Shown piece after piece: positions 1 through 7,600 of a stretch of 38,535 bases of DNA. The notes below the pieces were generated by a model, which was given only the letters and a program-made list of their open reading frames with translations, had not been told where the DNA came from and made no database searches. Numbering within the stretch: the stretch's first letter is position 1; each line of letters begins with the position of its first letter. The position numbers were made by a program, and so were the translations under genes. Location of the stretch: contig CABMII010000062.1 in assembly GCA_902386255.1 (NCBI GenBank), positions 1 through 38,535 of the forward strand, read 5' to 3'. The stretch comes from an uncultured archaeon. GTDB lineage: Archaea > Halobacteriota > Methanosarcinia > Methanosarcinales > Methanoperedenaceae.

Positions 1-60
1 ATACGAACCAAGAAACGGCGAAATAAGATATGCATTTTGAGAACAGTTGAGCATTAAATT

Positions 61-80
61 GCCCCGTTAGGGGCTTTCTT
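61..80 (+). terminator. Hairpin terminator-like element at left edge
   Basis: GCCCC at 61-65 and GGGGC at 70-74 form a 5-bp perfect stem with a GTTA loop, followed by a T-rich run TTTCTT on the plus strand. It probably ends a plus-strand gene lying left of the window, and could also separate it from the ligase gene, which ends at 129 on the other strand. It is short, so this is only a plausible call. Confidence 0.4.
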
Positions 81-128
81 GACGAACATGCGTATGTTGG
101 CGAACAAAATGTATATAGTTTTCGGTCT

Positions 129-1793
129 TCATTTTCCTTTCTGAACTGTGTACAGTTGTTCTATCCTGTCAATGGAATCGGAATCTTCAGCCGATTTATC
201 GCTTCTCACATTGACAAGTCTCGGGAAGCGAAGCGCGTATCCCGAATCATAATTCGGGCTTTTCTGGATTTCCTCAAAAGCCACCTCGAATACGATTTTA
301 GGCTCCAGTTCGACGTGAATGCCGCTTTCTGAAACCACAAGGTTTTTGAATACATTCGTGAGCTCGGCCAGTTGTTCATCCGTAATCCCTGTTGCCACGC
401 GGCCTATGGAAAGGAACCTCTCTGTATCCGGGTCGCGGCAGGCGAGGAGGTAAGAACCAATAAAATTGGCTCTTCTCCCTTCCCCCCATTCTCCTCCGAT
501 TACCACAAGGTCAAGTGTCTCCATTATCGGCTTTAATTTAAGCCAGTTCTTTCCCCTTTTGCCGGGTGTATAAAACGAATCCGGGTTTTTCAGCATCACT
601 CCCTCATGGCCTGCAGCAAGTGCTTCTTTATAAATCGCTTCGACAAGCGCCGTATCACAGGTTACGGCCTGTTTTGCAACAATACTCTTGTCGCATATTT
701 CCTCAAGTTTTTTTCGTCTCTCCGTTAGCGGAGCATCGATAAGGGTTTCCCCATTTAAATAAAGTATATCAAACAGGTTAAGGTTTAAGGGAATTTCAAT
801 CGCGGTAGCTGAGATATCGTATTTCCGCCTGAAGCGCCGCAATATCTCCTGGAATGCCATCGGTCTTTTATCCCTGCCAATAGCCACAGCTTCACCATCA
901 AGAATCACGCTGTCTGCAGAAACATTGGTTCTTACGGCTTTTACAATATCAGGCAAAGAAGATGTCACATCCTCAAGTTTGCGTGAATAAATCGTTATAC
1001 TGCCGCCTTCTTTATGTATCTGGACTCGCGCCCCGTCAAATTTCCATTCAACAGCCACAGTACCCATTTCCTCCACAGCTTCCTTAATTCCCACAGCCAC
1101 CTGCGCCAGCATCATTTTTAATGGCCTGTTTATTAAAACTCCGAGCCTGGAAAGTCCCTGTTCACCTTCTTTTTTTGCGGTATAAGCAACCTGTCCGAAA
1201 TCATTTGTGAGCATAAACCCCCGCTCGACCAGTTCGGGAGATACATCGAAAGCCTCGGCGATTGCATCCCTTACGATTCCTTCTCCCACTCCAATTCGCA
1301 ATTCCTCGATCGATAAACGCGCAAGATAAACGATTTCCAATGGTTTGGCCGAACTGAAGAGATACTGCAGGTTCTTTATTTTTGCGTCCTGCGAACCCTT
1401 CCCAGTAAGCCCTGCAATCTTCTGGAACCGCAGGTACACATCCTTTATAGAAAGTTCATCTTCAGAAAAAAAATTCAAATGAGTTCTGCCAGAAGCTATT
1501 GCTTTTTCTGCAGCCAGGCCTATATCGCCTGTATCTTTTACGAATTCTTCTATTTTTTTAACAGGCAGCGATGAAGTCTTTGATATCGCCGTATACAAAA
1601 GGTTCGGTCCGATACCAAGTTCTTCCTTGCTCCAGACCGGAAAAACATGCCCCATAATAAAACGGGTAACAATAGGAAGCTCCTCGTCGCTCACTTCCTT
1701 AAAAAAACCTGCAACCATAGATGTCATTTCAAGAGAACTTGAAATCTCTTCAATCCTGCTGCAGATTTTTGCAAACTCCAGAAATGAAGTCAT
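129..1793 (-). CDS. lig: ATP-dependent DNA ligase
   Basis: Seals nicks in double-stranded DNA during lagging-strand synthesis and repair, using ATP to adenylate its active-site lysine. The product has 554 residues, the usual size of archaeal/eukaryal-type ligases. The nucleotidyltransferase signature KFDGARVQ, carrying the adenylated Lys, lies near residue 252. The N-terminal 200 residues match the helical DNA-binding domain (for example the [12 protein letters not shown] stretch), and the adenylation motif EGVMLKNP and motif V WLKLKP follow in order before the C-terminal OB-fold. The start is the ATG at 1793, just after the upstream small membrane-protein gene (stop at 1800), so the two may be co-transcribed. 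Nothing is missing. Confidence is high from motif order and length. Confidence 0.97.
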   Translation of the reverse strand: MTSFLEFAKICSRIEEISSSLEMTSMVAGFFKEVSDEELPIVTRFIMGHVFPVWSKEELGIGPNLLYTAISKTSSLPVKKIEEFVKDTGDIGLAAEKAIASGRTHLNFFSEDELSIKDVYLRFQKIAGLTGKGSQDAKIKNLQYLFSSAKPLEIVYLARLSIEELRIGVGEGIVRDAIAEAFDVSPELVERGFMLTNDFGQVAYTAKKEGEQGLSRLGVLINRPLKMMLAQVAVGIKEAVEEMGTVAVEWKFDGARVQIHKEGGSITIYSRKLEDVTSSLPDIVKAVRTNVSADSVILDGEAVAIGRDKRPMAFQEILRRFRRKYDISATAIEIPLNLNLFDILYLNGETLIDAPLTERRKKLEEICDKSIVAKQAVTCDTALVEAIYKEALAAGHEGVMLKNPDSFYTPGKRGKNWLKLKPIMETLDLVVIGGEWGEGRRANFIGSYLLACRDPDTERFLSIGRVATGITDEQLAELTNVFKNLVVSESGIHVELEPKIVFEVAFEEIQKSPNYDSGYALRFPRLVNVRSDKSAEDSDSIDRIEQLYTVQKGK

Positions 1794-1799
1794 ATTAAT

Positions 1800-2042
1800 T
1801 CATGGTCTTGCGTCTTTTCTAATCGTGTCATATACGATATATATCCCCAGTAATACCACGATTACAAAAAGGGCACTGATAACAAGGGACAGGAGAGAAT
1901 AACCGCCACTATAAAACATTGAGCCTGTTCTTATATCCCCGATTATCACGCCATAACCGGTCAGCCTGTAAACCAGACCCACAAGTCCAATAACAATTAA
2001 AACCACTCCTGCAAACAATCTCTCGCCCGGGTCTAATGCCAT
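1800..2042 (-). CDS. Small two-helix membrane protein
   Basis: An 80-residue protein with two hydrophobic segments, about residues 9-27 (AGVVLIVIGLVGLVY) and 47-71 (LLSLVISALFVIVVLLGIYIVYD), and a positively charged tail KDARP. It ends 6 bases before the ligase start and follows the cytochrome gene on the same strand, so all three may be one transcript. The purine-rich GGAAGG lies immediately before the ATG. I do not recognise a family and infer only an integral membrane location. Its persistence between two conserved genes and its clean hydrophobic pattern argue that it is a real gene. Confidence 0.7.
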   Translation of the reverse strand: MALDPGERLFAGVVLIVIGLVGLVYRLTGYGVIIGDIRTGSMFYSGGYSLLSLVISALFVIVVLLGIYIVYDTIRKDARP

Positions 2043-2085
2043 ACCTTCCTGGAACTATAGTAAAATAAAAGGGTTTGGCACCCTT

Positions 2086-2688
2086 TTACTTGGTCATATT
2101 GGCAAGTGCTGCTGCGTGAATGGCGCCGATATCGGTACCATGGCAGTTCGTACAATACTTGCCTCTTGATAGATGAATTATTATCAGGTTGCCGTAGCTG
2201 GGTTTGAGTGAATCTGGCGGCGCTGCATGACATTGTTCACAAACGCTGTAACTTCCCGGTCCTGTACCGTTTTGCACTGTGGGAATCTTTGGCGGGAACC
2301 CGTGGCATGTATCGCATTGCAATCCGACTGTGCCCGGTCCTATATGAATATTATGCACCTGGCTTCCATGACAGTTTATGCAGAGTTTTCCCCCGTTGAC
2401 ATGCGGAGGGAGGTTCTGTGGATTTGTATGGCACAATTCGCATTTGACGGTCTCAACTTTCGGGGGGGCTACTGCGACAGCAGGGGTTGCCTGTGCTCCC
2501 GTCTGTGCCGGGGTTTCGTTTAATGCTGATGTTACTGTTTTTTCAGGTGTTGGCGTAGCAGTGGAAGTTGGAGTAACTGTAGTAAATTTAGTTTTACCAC
2601 CAAGAACAAAATAACCGCCGGCTGCGATGAGCAGGACTGCAACCAGGATCGCAATATAAATAGGAACTTTCGAATCTTTTTCGGACAT
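2086..2688 (-). CDS. Membrane-anchored five-haem cytochrome c
   Basis: A 200-residue protein with one N-terminal transmembrane helix (about residues 9-29, IYIAILVAVLLIAAGGYFVL), a Thr/Pro/Ala-rich linker (about 36-75), and a C-terminal domain holding five CxxCH haem c sites: CELCH, CINCH, CDTCH, CEQCH and CTNCH. Many further His residues could serve as distal ligands. The helix lacks a clear cleavage site, so the protein is probably tethered outside the cell. It would carry electrons near the membrane. Multihaem cytochromes are plentiful in ANME archaea that pass electrons outward, but the partner here is unknown. The ATG at 2688 is followed by a charged N-terminus typical of an anchor. Confidence 0.9.
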   Translation of the reverse strand: MSEKDSKVPIYIAILVAVLLIAAGGYFVLGGKTKFTTVTPTSTATPTPEKTVTSALNETPAQTGAQATPAVAVAPPKVETVKCELCHTNPQNLPPHVNGGKLCINCHGSQVHNIHIGPGTVGLQCDTCHGFPPKIPTVQNGTGPGSYSVCEQCHAAPPDSLKPSYGNLIIIHLSRGKYCTNCHGTDIGAIHAAALANMTK

Positions 2689-3114
2689 TTACGTAATCAC
2701 CATGGTTAATTAGGGTTCTGTATCGTTTTAAATGTTTTGGTTTTTGTCTGTCCTTTGTTATCCGGGGATTGAGTCGATTTTTTCCGCTCGCTATTTTTCG
2801 TAAGCTCATATATTATATTAAACTTCTTATGTTCTTTTTAAGCTTTTTTGGTGTTATATGCTATATCACATTAGAATATATCTATCGATAGCGATTTTTG
2901 TATTGCAGATTTTTGAAATAATCGTTTGCCCTTTATGATTCTGAATATTGACGTTATTCAATGGTTTTTATGGCTTTTTATGCCTTTTTTGCGAAAGACA
3001 TTATTTCTAATATTGGACGCAAAACCAAGTTTAAGATAAAAAACGATTAAATTTATATTATATTAGTACTTATTAAATCATTGATATTAAAGGTGAATTA
3101 TTGAGGGAAAAAAA
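2689..3114. other. AT-rich intergenic region
   Basis: About 430 bases between divergent genes (cytochrome to the left, membrane protein to the right). The sequence is strongly AT-rich. No convincing gene or RNA was seen. TATA-like stretches such as ATTTATATTATATTAG near 3051-3066 could drive the plus-strand gene. Confidence 0.5.
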
Positions 3115-3189
3115 ATGTCGATATATTTGATGATGAATGTGATTCTAAAAGATGGAGGAATTAGAGATTTTAAAAATTGGGTTTGTTGA
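3115..3189 (+). other. Possible 24-codon upstream ORF overlapping next gene
   Basis: A GAGGGA Shine-Dalgarno-like stretch at 3103-3108 precedes an ATG at 3115 that opens a 24-codon frame ending in TGA at 3187-3189. This frame overlaps, in another register, the start of the membrane-protein gene at 3152, which has no good ribosome site of its own. It may be a leader peptide that couples translation, or chance. Confidence 0.3.
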
Positions 3190-3568
3190 GGCTTTCTTAG
3201 TAATATTTACTGCAATCGCTGCGTTTATGTTAATCATTCTCATTGGCCAGATTCTCTTTATGATACATAAGGCGGACAAGGACTTATCAAATACTGATTT
3301 ATTCCTTGACAAGGCAGTGTTGGAGCGAACCTGGATTTATATTTCAGTTGCTGGAGCAGGGTTTGCTCTAAATATACTAATCAAGTTTATGATTTGGCTC
3401 AGTATCGCAGGAGATTTGCTTAAAACCTATTATTTTGCTGAGATTACACAGGTTGTCTTCCTGATAGCATTTATCATGGCAGTTTACAATAAGATGCAAA
3501 TTATAAAATCACAGATATATGCGGAGGAAGGAACAAAAATCTGGAGAAGATTGATTAAAAATGGGTGA
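3152..3568 (+). CDS. Hypothetical membrane protein, three helices
   Basis: A 138-residue protein with three hydrophobic segments: about residues 12-36 (EAFLVIFTAIAAFMLIILIG), 61-82 (WIYISVAGAGFALNILIKFM) and 94-111 (FAEITQVVFLIAFIMAVY). The tail is basic (RRLIKNG). No family is recognised. The start ATG at 3152 lacks an obvious Shine-Dalgarno site; the nearest one belongs to the short overlapping frame that opens at 3115. The gene stands alone, with more than 250 bases without clear genes on either side. Base composition is AT-rich, like the surrounding spacer. Confidence 0.7.
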   Translation: MEELEILKIGFVEAFLVIFTAIAAFMLIILIGQILFMIHKADKDLSNTDLFLDKAVLERTWIYISVAGAGFALNILIKFMIWLSIAGDLLKTYYFAEITQVVFLIAFIMAVYNKMQIIKSQIYAEEGTKIWRRLIKNG

Positions 3569-3859
3569 GCATATTTATCAACCGGATAGTTTATCTCCGG
3601 AAAAAATTGAAAAGTATTGTGTATTTACCGTAACGGTATGCATATCTTGAGGAATCTTTTCCTAGAAGAATTTAGTATATACCAAATCATGATATCTCTT
3701 GCCTTTATCCTTGAAAAAACGTGTTATTTTTAATGAGCCATTTTTTAAGTTCAAATTCCATCTAGAAAAACTTATGGTTCTAAATAAAATACTTCAAATC
3801 GAACCATTTAGAAATTTCATGAACAAAGTGAATAAAAATTATAAATGCTCGGATTCCAT
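3569..3859. other. Intergenic region with a short palindrome
   Basis: About 290 bases with no well-supported gene. A near-perfect palindrome, TACCGT-A-ACGGTA, lies at 3626-3638 and could be a regulator site. A 64-codon frame at 3699-3893 on the plus strand overlaps the end of the DUF504 gene, shows no family resemblance and has no ribosome site, so it is not called as a gene. Confidence 0.4.
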
Positions 3860-4117
3860 TCATTTCTTAATTTCTCTTTCAAATATTATGTGATTATTAA
3901 ACTCTATCCTGAATATCCTGTGGTAGGGAATATATACGTCCTCCATCACACCTTCAAGAACAAGGAATGACCTGTCGATATTCCTGATGGCGCTGCCTTC
4001 TACGATTTTCACGTTCCCGGGCGCACCCCTGTGAATGTAGTATATTTTACACCTGCTGAGGTCGAATCTCCATTTAATCTCGTTGAATATGTCTCTTGGA
4101 TGTTTTGACCTGAACAT
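3860..4117 (-). CDS. DUF504 / UPF0248 family protein (RNA-repair-associated)
   Basis: Small conserved archaeal protein. The product matches the DUF504 pattern: an N-terminal DIFNEIKWRF segment, a central YYIHRGAPGNVKIVEGSAI block and a C-terminal VYIPYHRIFRI. Family members have been linked by context and fusion to RNA repair, but the biochemical role is not established here. The ATG at 4117 (MFRSKHPRD) is chosen because the frame extends upstream into tRNA-Leu sequence on the same strand; that extension cannot be protein-coding in practice. The gene begins about 32 bases after the tRNA 3' end, suggesting read-through from the tRNA promoter. Length after start correction is 85 residues. Confidence 0.85.
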   Translation of the reverse strand: MFRSKHPRDIFNEIKWRFDLSRCKIYYIHRGAPGNVKIVEGSAIRNIDRSFLVLEGVMEDVYIPYHRIFRIEFNNHIIFEREIKK

Positions 4118-4149
4118 AGAATTATGTCTTACCGCATGATATTTAAAGA

Positions 4150-4234
4150 TGCGGAGGATGGGATTCGAACCCATGAACTCCTGCGAGAACAGCCCCTAAA
4201 GCTGCCGCCTTTGACCGGGCTGGGCGACCTCCGC
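4150..4234 (-). tRNA. tRNA-Leu (anticodon UAG)
   Basis: On the minus strand the 7-bp acceptor stem GCGGAGG/CCTCCGC is perfect. The D arm is followed by an anticodon stem GCAGC/GCTGT with the loop TTTAGGG, giving anticodon TAG (reads CUA). A long variable arm with the stem CTC/GAG marks a class II tRNA, and the T arm ATGGG-TTCGAAT-CCCAT is perfect. The discriminator base is A (position 4150), as expected for leucine. CCA is not encoded. There is no intron. Confidence 0.96.
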
Positions 4235-4259
4235 AAGCCTGTGCACAACAAGTTCTGTA

Positions 4260-4275
4260 CACATATAACTTATGA
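4260..4275 (-). promoter_or_regulatory. Probable TATA box for tRNA-Leu
   Basis: The minus strand reads AAGTTATATGTG across 4263-4274, roughly 30 bases before the tRNA 5' end at 4234, the expected spacing for an archaeal TATA box and a short leader. Confidence 0.45.
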
Positions 4276-4403
4276 TTACATTAGTTTTCCTGCGTTGCAT
4301 GGTAGCAGTTGATAGCGCCAACATGTTCCTTGACAACCACATGGCCTGTGGAACCTGCAGCTTATGGAAACTGTTATTGTTACTGGAATTGTGAATAGCT
4401 TTT

Positions 4404-6662
4404 ATGCAGGCTTGCATTACATGCGAAGCATCAAATAAGTGCGGGTTAAAAGATGAAAGGCTTTTTGACCTGTGCCCGAAATTGAAAACCTTTGAAGATC
4501 CGGGAAAAATCAATTTGCATCCGGATGAGAAGAACCCTGTCATCGACTATAACCTGCTCAGCCGGTATTTTGGATACTCTGAATTCCGCCTGCTTCAAAA
4601 GGACATAATTCTTGATGTCCTGAAAGGCAATGACGTACTTGTGCTGATGCCCACAGGCGGTGGAAAGTCCCTGTGCTACCAGTACCCTTCAATACTTTTC
4701 AAGGGACTGACTATAGTTATCTCACCTCTAATTTCACTGATGAAAAACCAGGTAGACAGCATGAGAATGAATGGCATCGCCGCTGAATTCATCAACAGTT
4801 CACTGAATTATGAGGATATTATAAAAATCAAATCCGCCCTTTTGCAAAATAAGGTCAGGTTGCTTTATATCGCTCCGGAAAGATTCACTATTCCTTCCTT
4901 CTTATCGTTCCTGAAGGGGCTCAAAATAAACCTGTTCGCTATCGATGAAGCCCATTGCATATCAGAATGGGGGCATGATTTCAGGCCGGAATACAGGCAG
5001 TTAAAGCAAATAAGGCAATGTTTTCCGGATGTTCCGATAATAGCGCTGACTGCCACAGCTACCACGAAAGTCAGGGAGGATATCATAAACCAGCTTGCCA
5101 TTTCCGATTGCAGAAGATATCTTGCCAGCTTTAACAGGGAGAACCTTGTCTATTCTGTCAAACCCAAGCAGGATGCATTCCGACAAATTGTGGATTTCCT
5201 CCGAACAAAGTCTGGGGAATCCGGCATTATTTACTGCTACAGCAGGAAAAACGTTGAAACTATTGCAGAAGGCTTGAAATCTGCCGGGTTTCGGGCGCTT
5301 CCATATCATGCAGGCTTATCTTCGAATGTAAGGTCGCAAAATCAGGAAAAGTTCATAAAAGACGATATAGAGGTGCTTGTCGCCACCATTGCCTTCGGGA
5401 TGGGCATCGATAAACCCAACATTCGTTTTGTAATACATCATGACCTTCCCAAAAACCTTGAAGCCTACTACCAGGAAACAGGGCGCGCAGGGAGGGATGG
5501 ATTGAAGAGCGACTGCATACTATTCTATAGCTACGGTGACAGGCAGAAGATCGAGTATTTTATAAACCAGATGTCAAATGAAAAAGAAAGACAAATTGCG
5601 CAAAATAAACTTAATGACATCATAAATTTCTCTGAAACCACATTGTGCCGCAGAAAGCTCCTGCTTGGTTATTTTGGAGAGGATTTCAAAGAGAATAACT
5701 GCAGAGGCTGTGATAACTGTCTCCTGCCGAAGGAGGAGATAGAAGCAACCGGTGAGATAATGACCATCCTTTCATGCGTCGATGAAATGGGTGAGAGGTT
5801 CGGGATAAATTATGTTATTGATGTGCTTATCGGAGGAAAGAGCAGCCGTCTCCTGAACAACGGGCACGCATCATTAAGATCATATGGATCAGGGAAAACC
5901 CTGCCAAAGAAAATGTGGCACGGATTCATTAGAGAACTTATCCAACGGGGCTACTTAAATCTTGAAGGTGAATATCCGGTTCTGAAATTAAGCCAGAAAA
6001 GCAGGGATGTTTTATCTGGGTCGAAGGGTGGCATGAAAAATGAGAAAATATACCTTGTAAAACCCCACATCATCGAAAAACCGGTTAAAATCGAGCAGGA
6101 CATAGCCGATGCCGGGTTGTTCGAGAAGCTTCGGGCATTAAGGAAAACCCTTGCGGACGCCGAGGACCAGCCTCCGTATATGATATTTAATGACGCCACC
6201 CTGAAACAGATGGCGGCGCGCCGGCCATGCAAACCGGAGGATTTCAGGAAGATGACTGGAGTTGGAGATAAGAAACTTGAGAGATATGGCGGAATTTTTA
6301 TGGGTGAGATACGCAGGTTTTGCGAGAAACATGATTTGTATGGCCATCCGGTTAAAAAGCAATCAAGTGAATATGTGACCCTTGAAATGCTGGATCAGGG
6401 TATGGACCTTGATGAGATCACATTAAAGAGAAATTTATCCCTGAATACCATATACGGCCATATCGAAAAATTGATACTGTCCGGTGAAAATATCGAGATC
6501 GAGAGGTTGATAAAGAAGGATAAGATCGAAAAAATCATAAGCAGCATACTTGAATTGGGGGGAGAGGCCATGAAGCCGATAAAAGAGAGATTGGGGGATA
6601 ATTATTCTTATGGGGAAATAAGGCTCGTGAGAGCCAGGATGAGGAAAAAAGGTCGCGTCTAA
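4404..6662 (+). CDS. recQ: RecQ-family ATP-dependent DNA helicase
   Basis: A 3'-5' superfamily 2 helicase used in recombination and fork repair. Walker A is TGGGKS (about 84-89) and motif II is DEAH (181-184), followed by the aromatic-rich CISEWGHDFRPEY loop diagnostic of RecQ. The helicase C domain contains the GRAGRDG motif VI. A zinc-binding region (CRRKLLLGYFG to CRGCDNC) follows, then an HRDC-like domain around 560-640 (MTGVGDKKLERYG). The last 95 residues form a helical, HTH-like tail. Unusually, the first 24 residues hold four cysteines (C4, C7, C13, C24) that could bind metal. At 752 residues it is longer than E. coli RecQ. No strong ribosome site precedes the ATG at 4404. It converges on the SWIM/SNF2 pair. 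Confidence 0.95.
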   Translation: MQACITCEASNKCGLKDERLFDLCPKLKTFEDPGKINLHPDEKNPVIDYNLLSRYFGYSEFRLLQKDIILDVLKGNDVLVLMPTGGGKSLCYQYPSILFKGLTIVISPLISLMKNQVDSMRMNGIAAEFINSSLNYEDIIKIKSALLQNKVRLLYIAPERFTIPSFLSFLKGLKINLFAIDEAHCISEWGHDFRPEYRQLKQIRQCFPDVPIIALTATATTKVREDIINQLAISDCRRYLASFNRENLVYSVKPKQDAFRQIVDFLRTKSGESGIIYCYSRKNVETIAEGLKSAGFRALPYHAGLSSNVRSQNQEKFIKDDIEVLVATIAFGMGIDKPNIRFVIHHDLPKNLEAYYQETGRAGRDGLKSDCILFYSYGDRQKIEYFINQMSNEKERQIAQNKLNDIINFSETTLCRRKLLLGYFGEDFKENNCRGCDNCLLPKEEIEATGEIMTILSCVDEMGERFGINYVIDVLIGGKSSRLLNNGHASLRSYGSGKTLPKKMWHGFIRELIQRGYLNLEGEYPVLKLSQKSRDVLSGSKGGMKNEKIYLVKPHIIEKPVKIEQDIADAGLFEKLRALRKTLADAEDQPPYMIFNDATLKQMAARRPCKPEDFRKMTGVGDKKLERYGGIFMGEIRRFCEKHDLYGHPVKKQSSEYVTLEMLDQGMDLDEITLKRNLSLNTIYGHIEKLILSGENIEIERLIKKDKIEKIISSILELGGEAMKPIKERLGDNYSYGEIRLVRARMRKKGRV

Positions 6663-6702
6663 TATCTGGCTAAATTACACAATCAATAGGAGATTCCAAT
6701 AT

Positions 6703-7578
6703 TCATTTCTTCTTCCCCGCCTCTCCATAAGCGGTCTCAATCGCTTTCCTGCTTATTTCCTCGTAATATTTTTCCATCTTCTTATTGAAATCTTCCTTGC
6801 TGTCCCAGAACTCCGGCGTTCCCAGACGCTTTATTATCGCGGCTGGCACATCCGGGCGAGCGATGTTAACAGAGAACGATTCAAGTTCTCCTCCGCCCCA
6901 GAAACCGTCTGCTGATAATGGAACATCCTTCGGGTTTTCCGCTTCCTTCTGTGGTTCTTTTGTTTTCTCCTCCCCTGCCCGCTTTTTGCGAAGCGAAACA
7001 GTAATCTCTTCTTTTGTCCTCCCCCTCAGGTTAAAAAGCATGAAAGGGTCGCGGTCAAACTCTTCGGCCAGAATGTAATAGACTGCTGCTATGTGCTTGC
7101 ACGGGTTTGCGCTGTCAGGGCAAGAGCAGTCGGTTTTGATATCCTTAGACGATTCGGGAAACAGCGGCACTCCCACTGCTTTAAAAGCCTCTTCGATATT
7201 TTGCGGCATCTCACCTGCCAGTAATTTTGCTGCAAAAATCGCCTTCTGTGCCATCTCTTCAGTGGCTTTGGTCCAGGCTTCAGCGGTAAGCGGCTTAATC
7301 TCTATAATTACAGAATACGGCGTAGAAACAGAACCCTGCACGTGCGCCGTGACTTTTCCAGGCGTTAGCTTAAAATCAAGCACCTGACCGCCCCTGGCAT
7401 ATCTACGTCCACGCTCAAGCCTGTTGCTCCAGCCGAACGATTCAAGCACAGACACCCAGCGCTTTGACCACCATGTATCGCCGATGCTTCCCCGCTTGCT
7501 TTTTGCTTTGATGCCGCCTTCCACTTTTATGGGCTTTGAAGGGGTGTAGCCGCCCCAGAAATCATCGCGCCAGGTCAT
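6703..7578 (-). CDS. SWIM zinc-finger protein, partner of SNF2 helicase
   Basis: A 291-residue protein with a SWIM zinc finger: C151-x-C153 ... C160-x-H162 (CSCPDSANPCKHIAAVYY). The N-terminal half (WWSKRWVSVLESFG, ARGGQVLDF) is typical of the family found beside SNF2 helicases. The C-terminus is charged and ends in basic residues. It starts 22 bases after the SNF2 helicase stop on the same strand, so the two are almost certainly one operon. The finger is thought to bind DNA or a protein, and the pair probably acts together on DNA or DNA-protein complexes. The exact role of these prokaryotic SNF2-SWIM pairs is not known. Confidence 0.9.
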   Translation of the reverse strand: MTWRDDFWGGYTPSKPIKVEGGIKAKSKRGSIGDTWWSKRWVSVLESFGWSNRLERGRRYARGGQVLDFKLTPGKVTAHVQGSVSTPYSVIIEIKPLTAEAWTKATEEMAQKAIFAAKLLAGEMPQNIEEAFKAVGVPLFPESSKDIKTDCSCPDSANPCKHIAAVYYILAEEFDRDPFMLFNLRGRTKEEITVSLRKKRAGEEKTKEPQKEAENPKDVPLSADGFWGGGELESFSVNIARPDVPAAIIKRLGTPEFWDSKEDFNKKMEKYYEEISRKAIETAYGEAGKKK

Positions 7579-7600
7579 TTAGATTCTCCTTTGGTAATTA

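Noticed and set aside
3699-3893. A 64-codon plus-strand frame
   Set aside because: No ribosome site or family match, and it overlaps the DUF504 gene end.
4118-4174. A longer N-terminus for the DUF504 protein
   Set aside because: It would be encoded by the 3' end of tRNA-Leu and the gap after it; the ATG at 4117 matches the family length.
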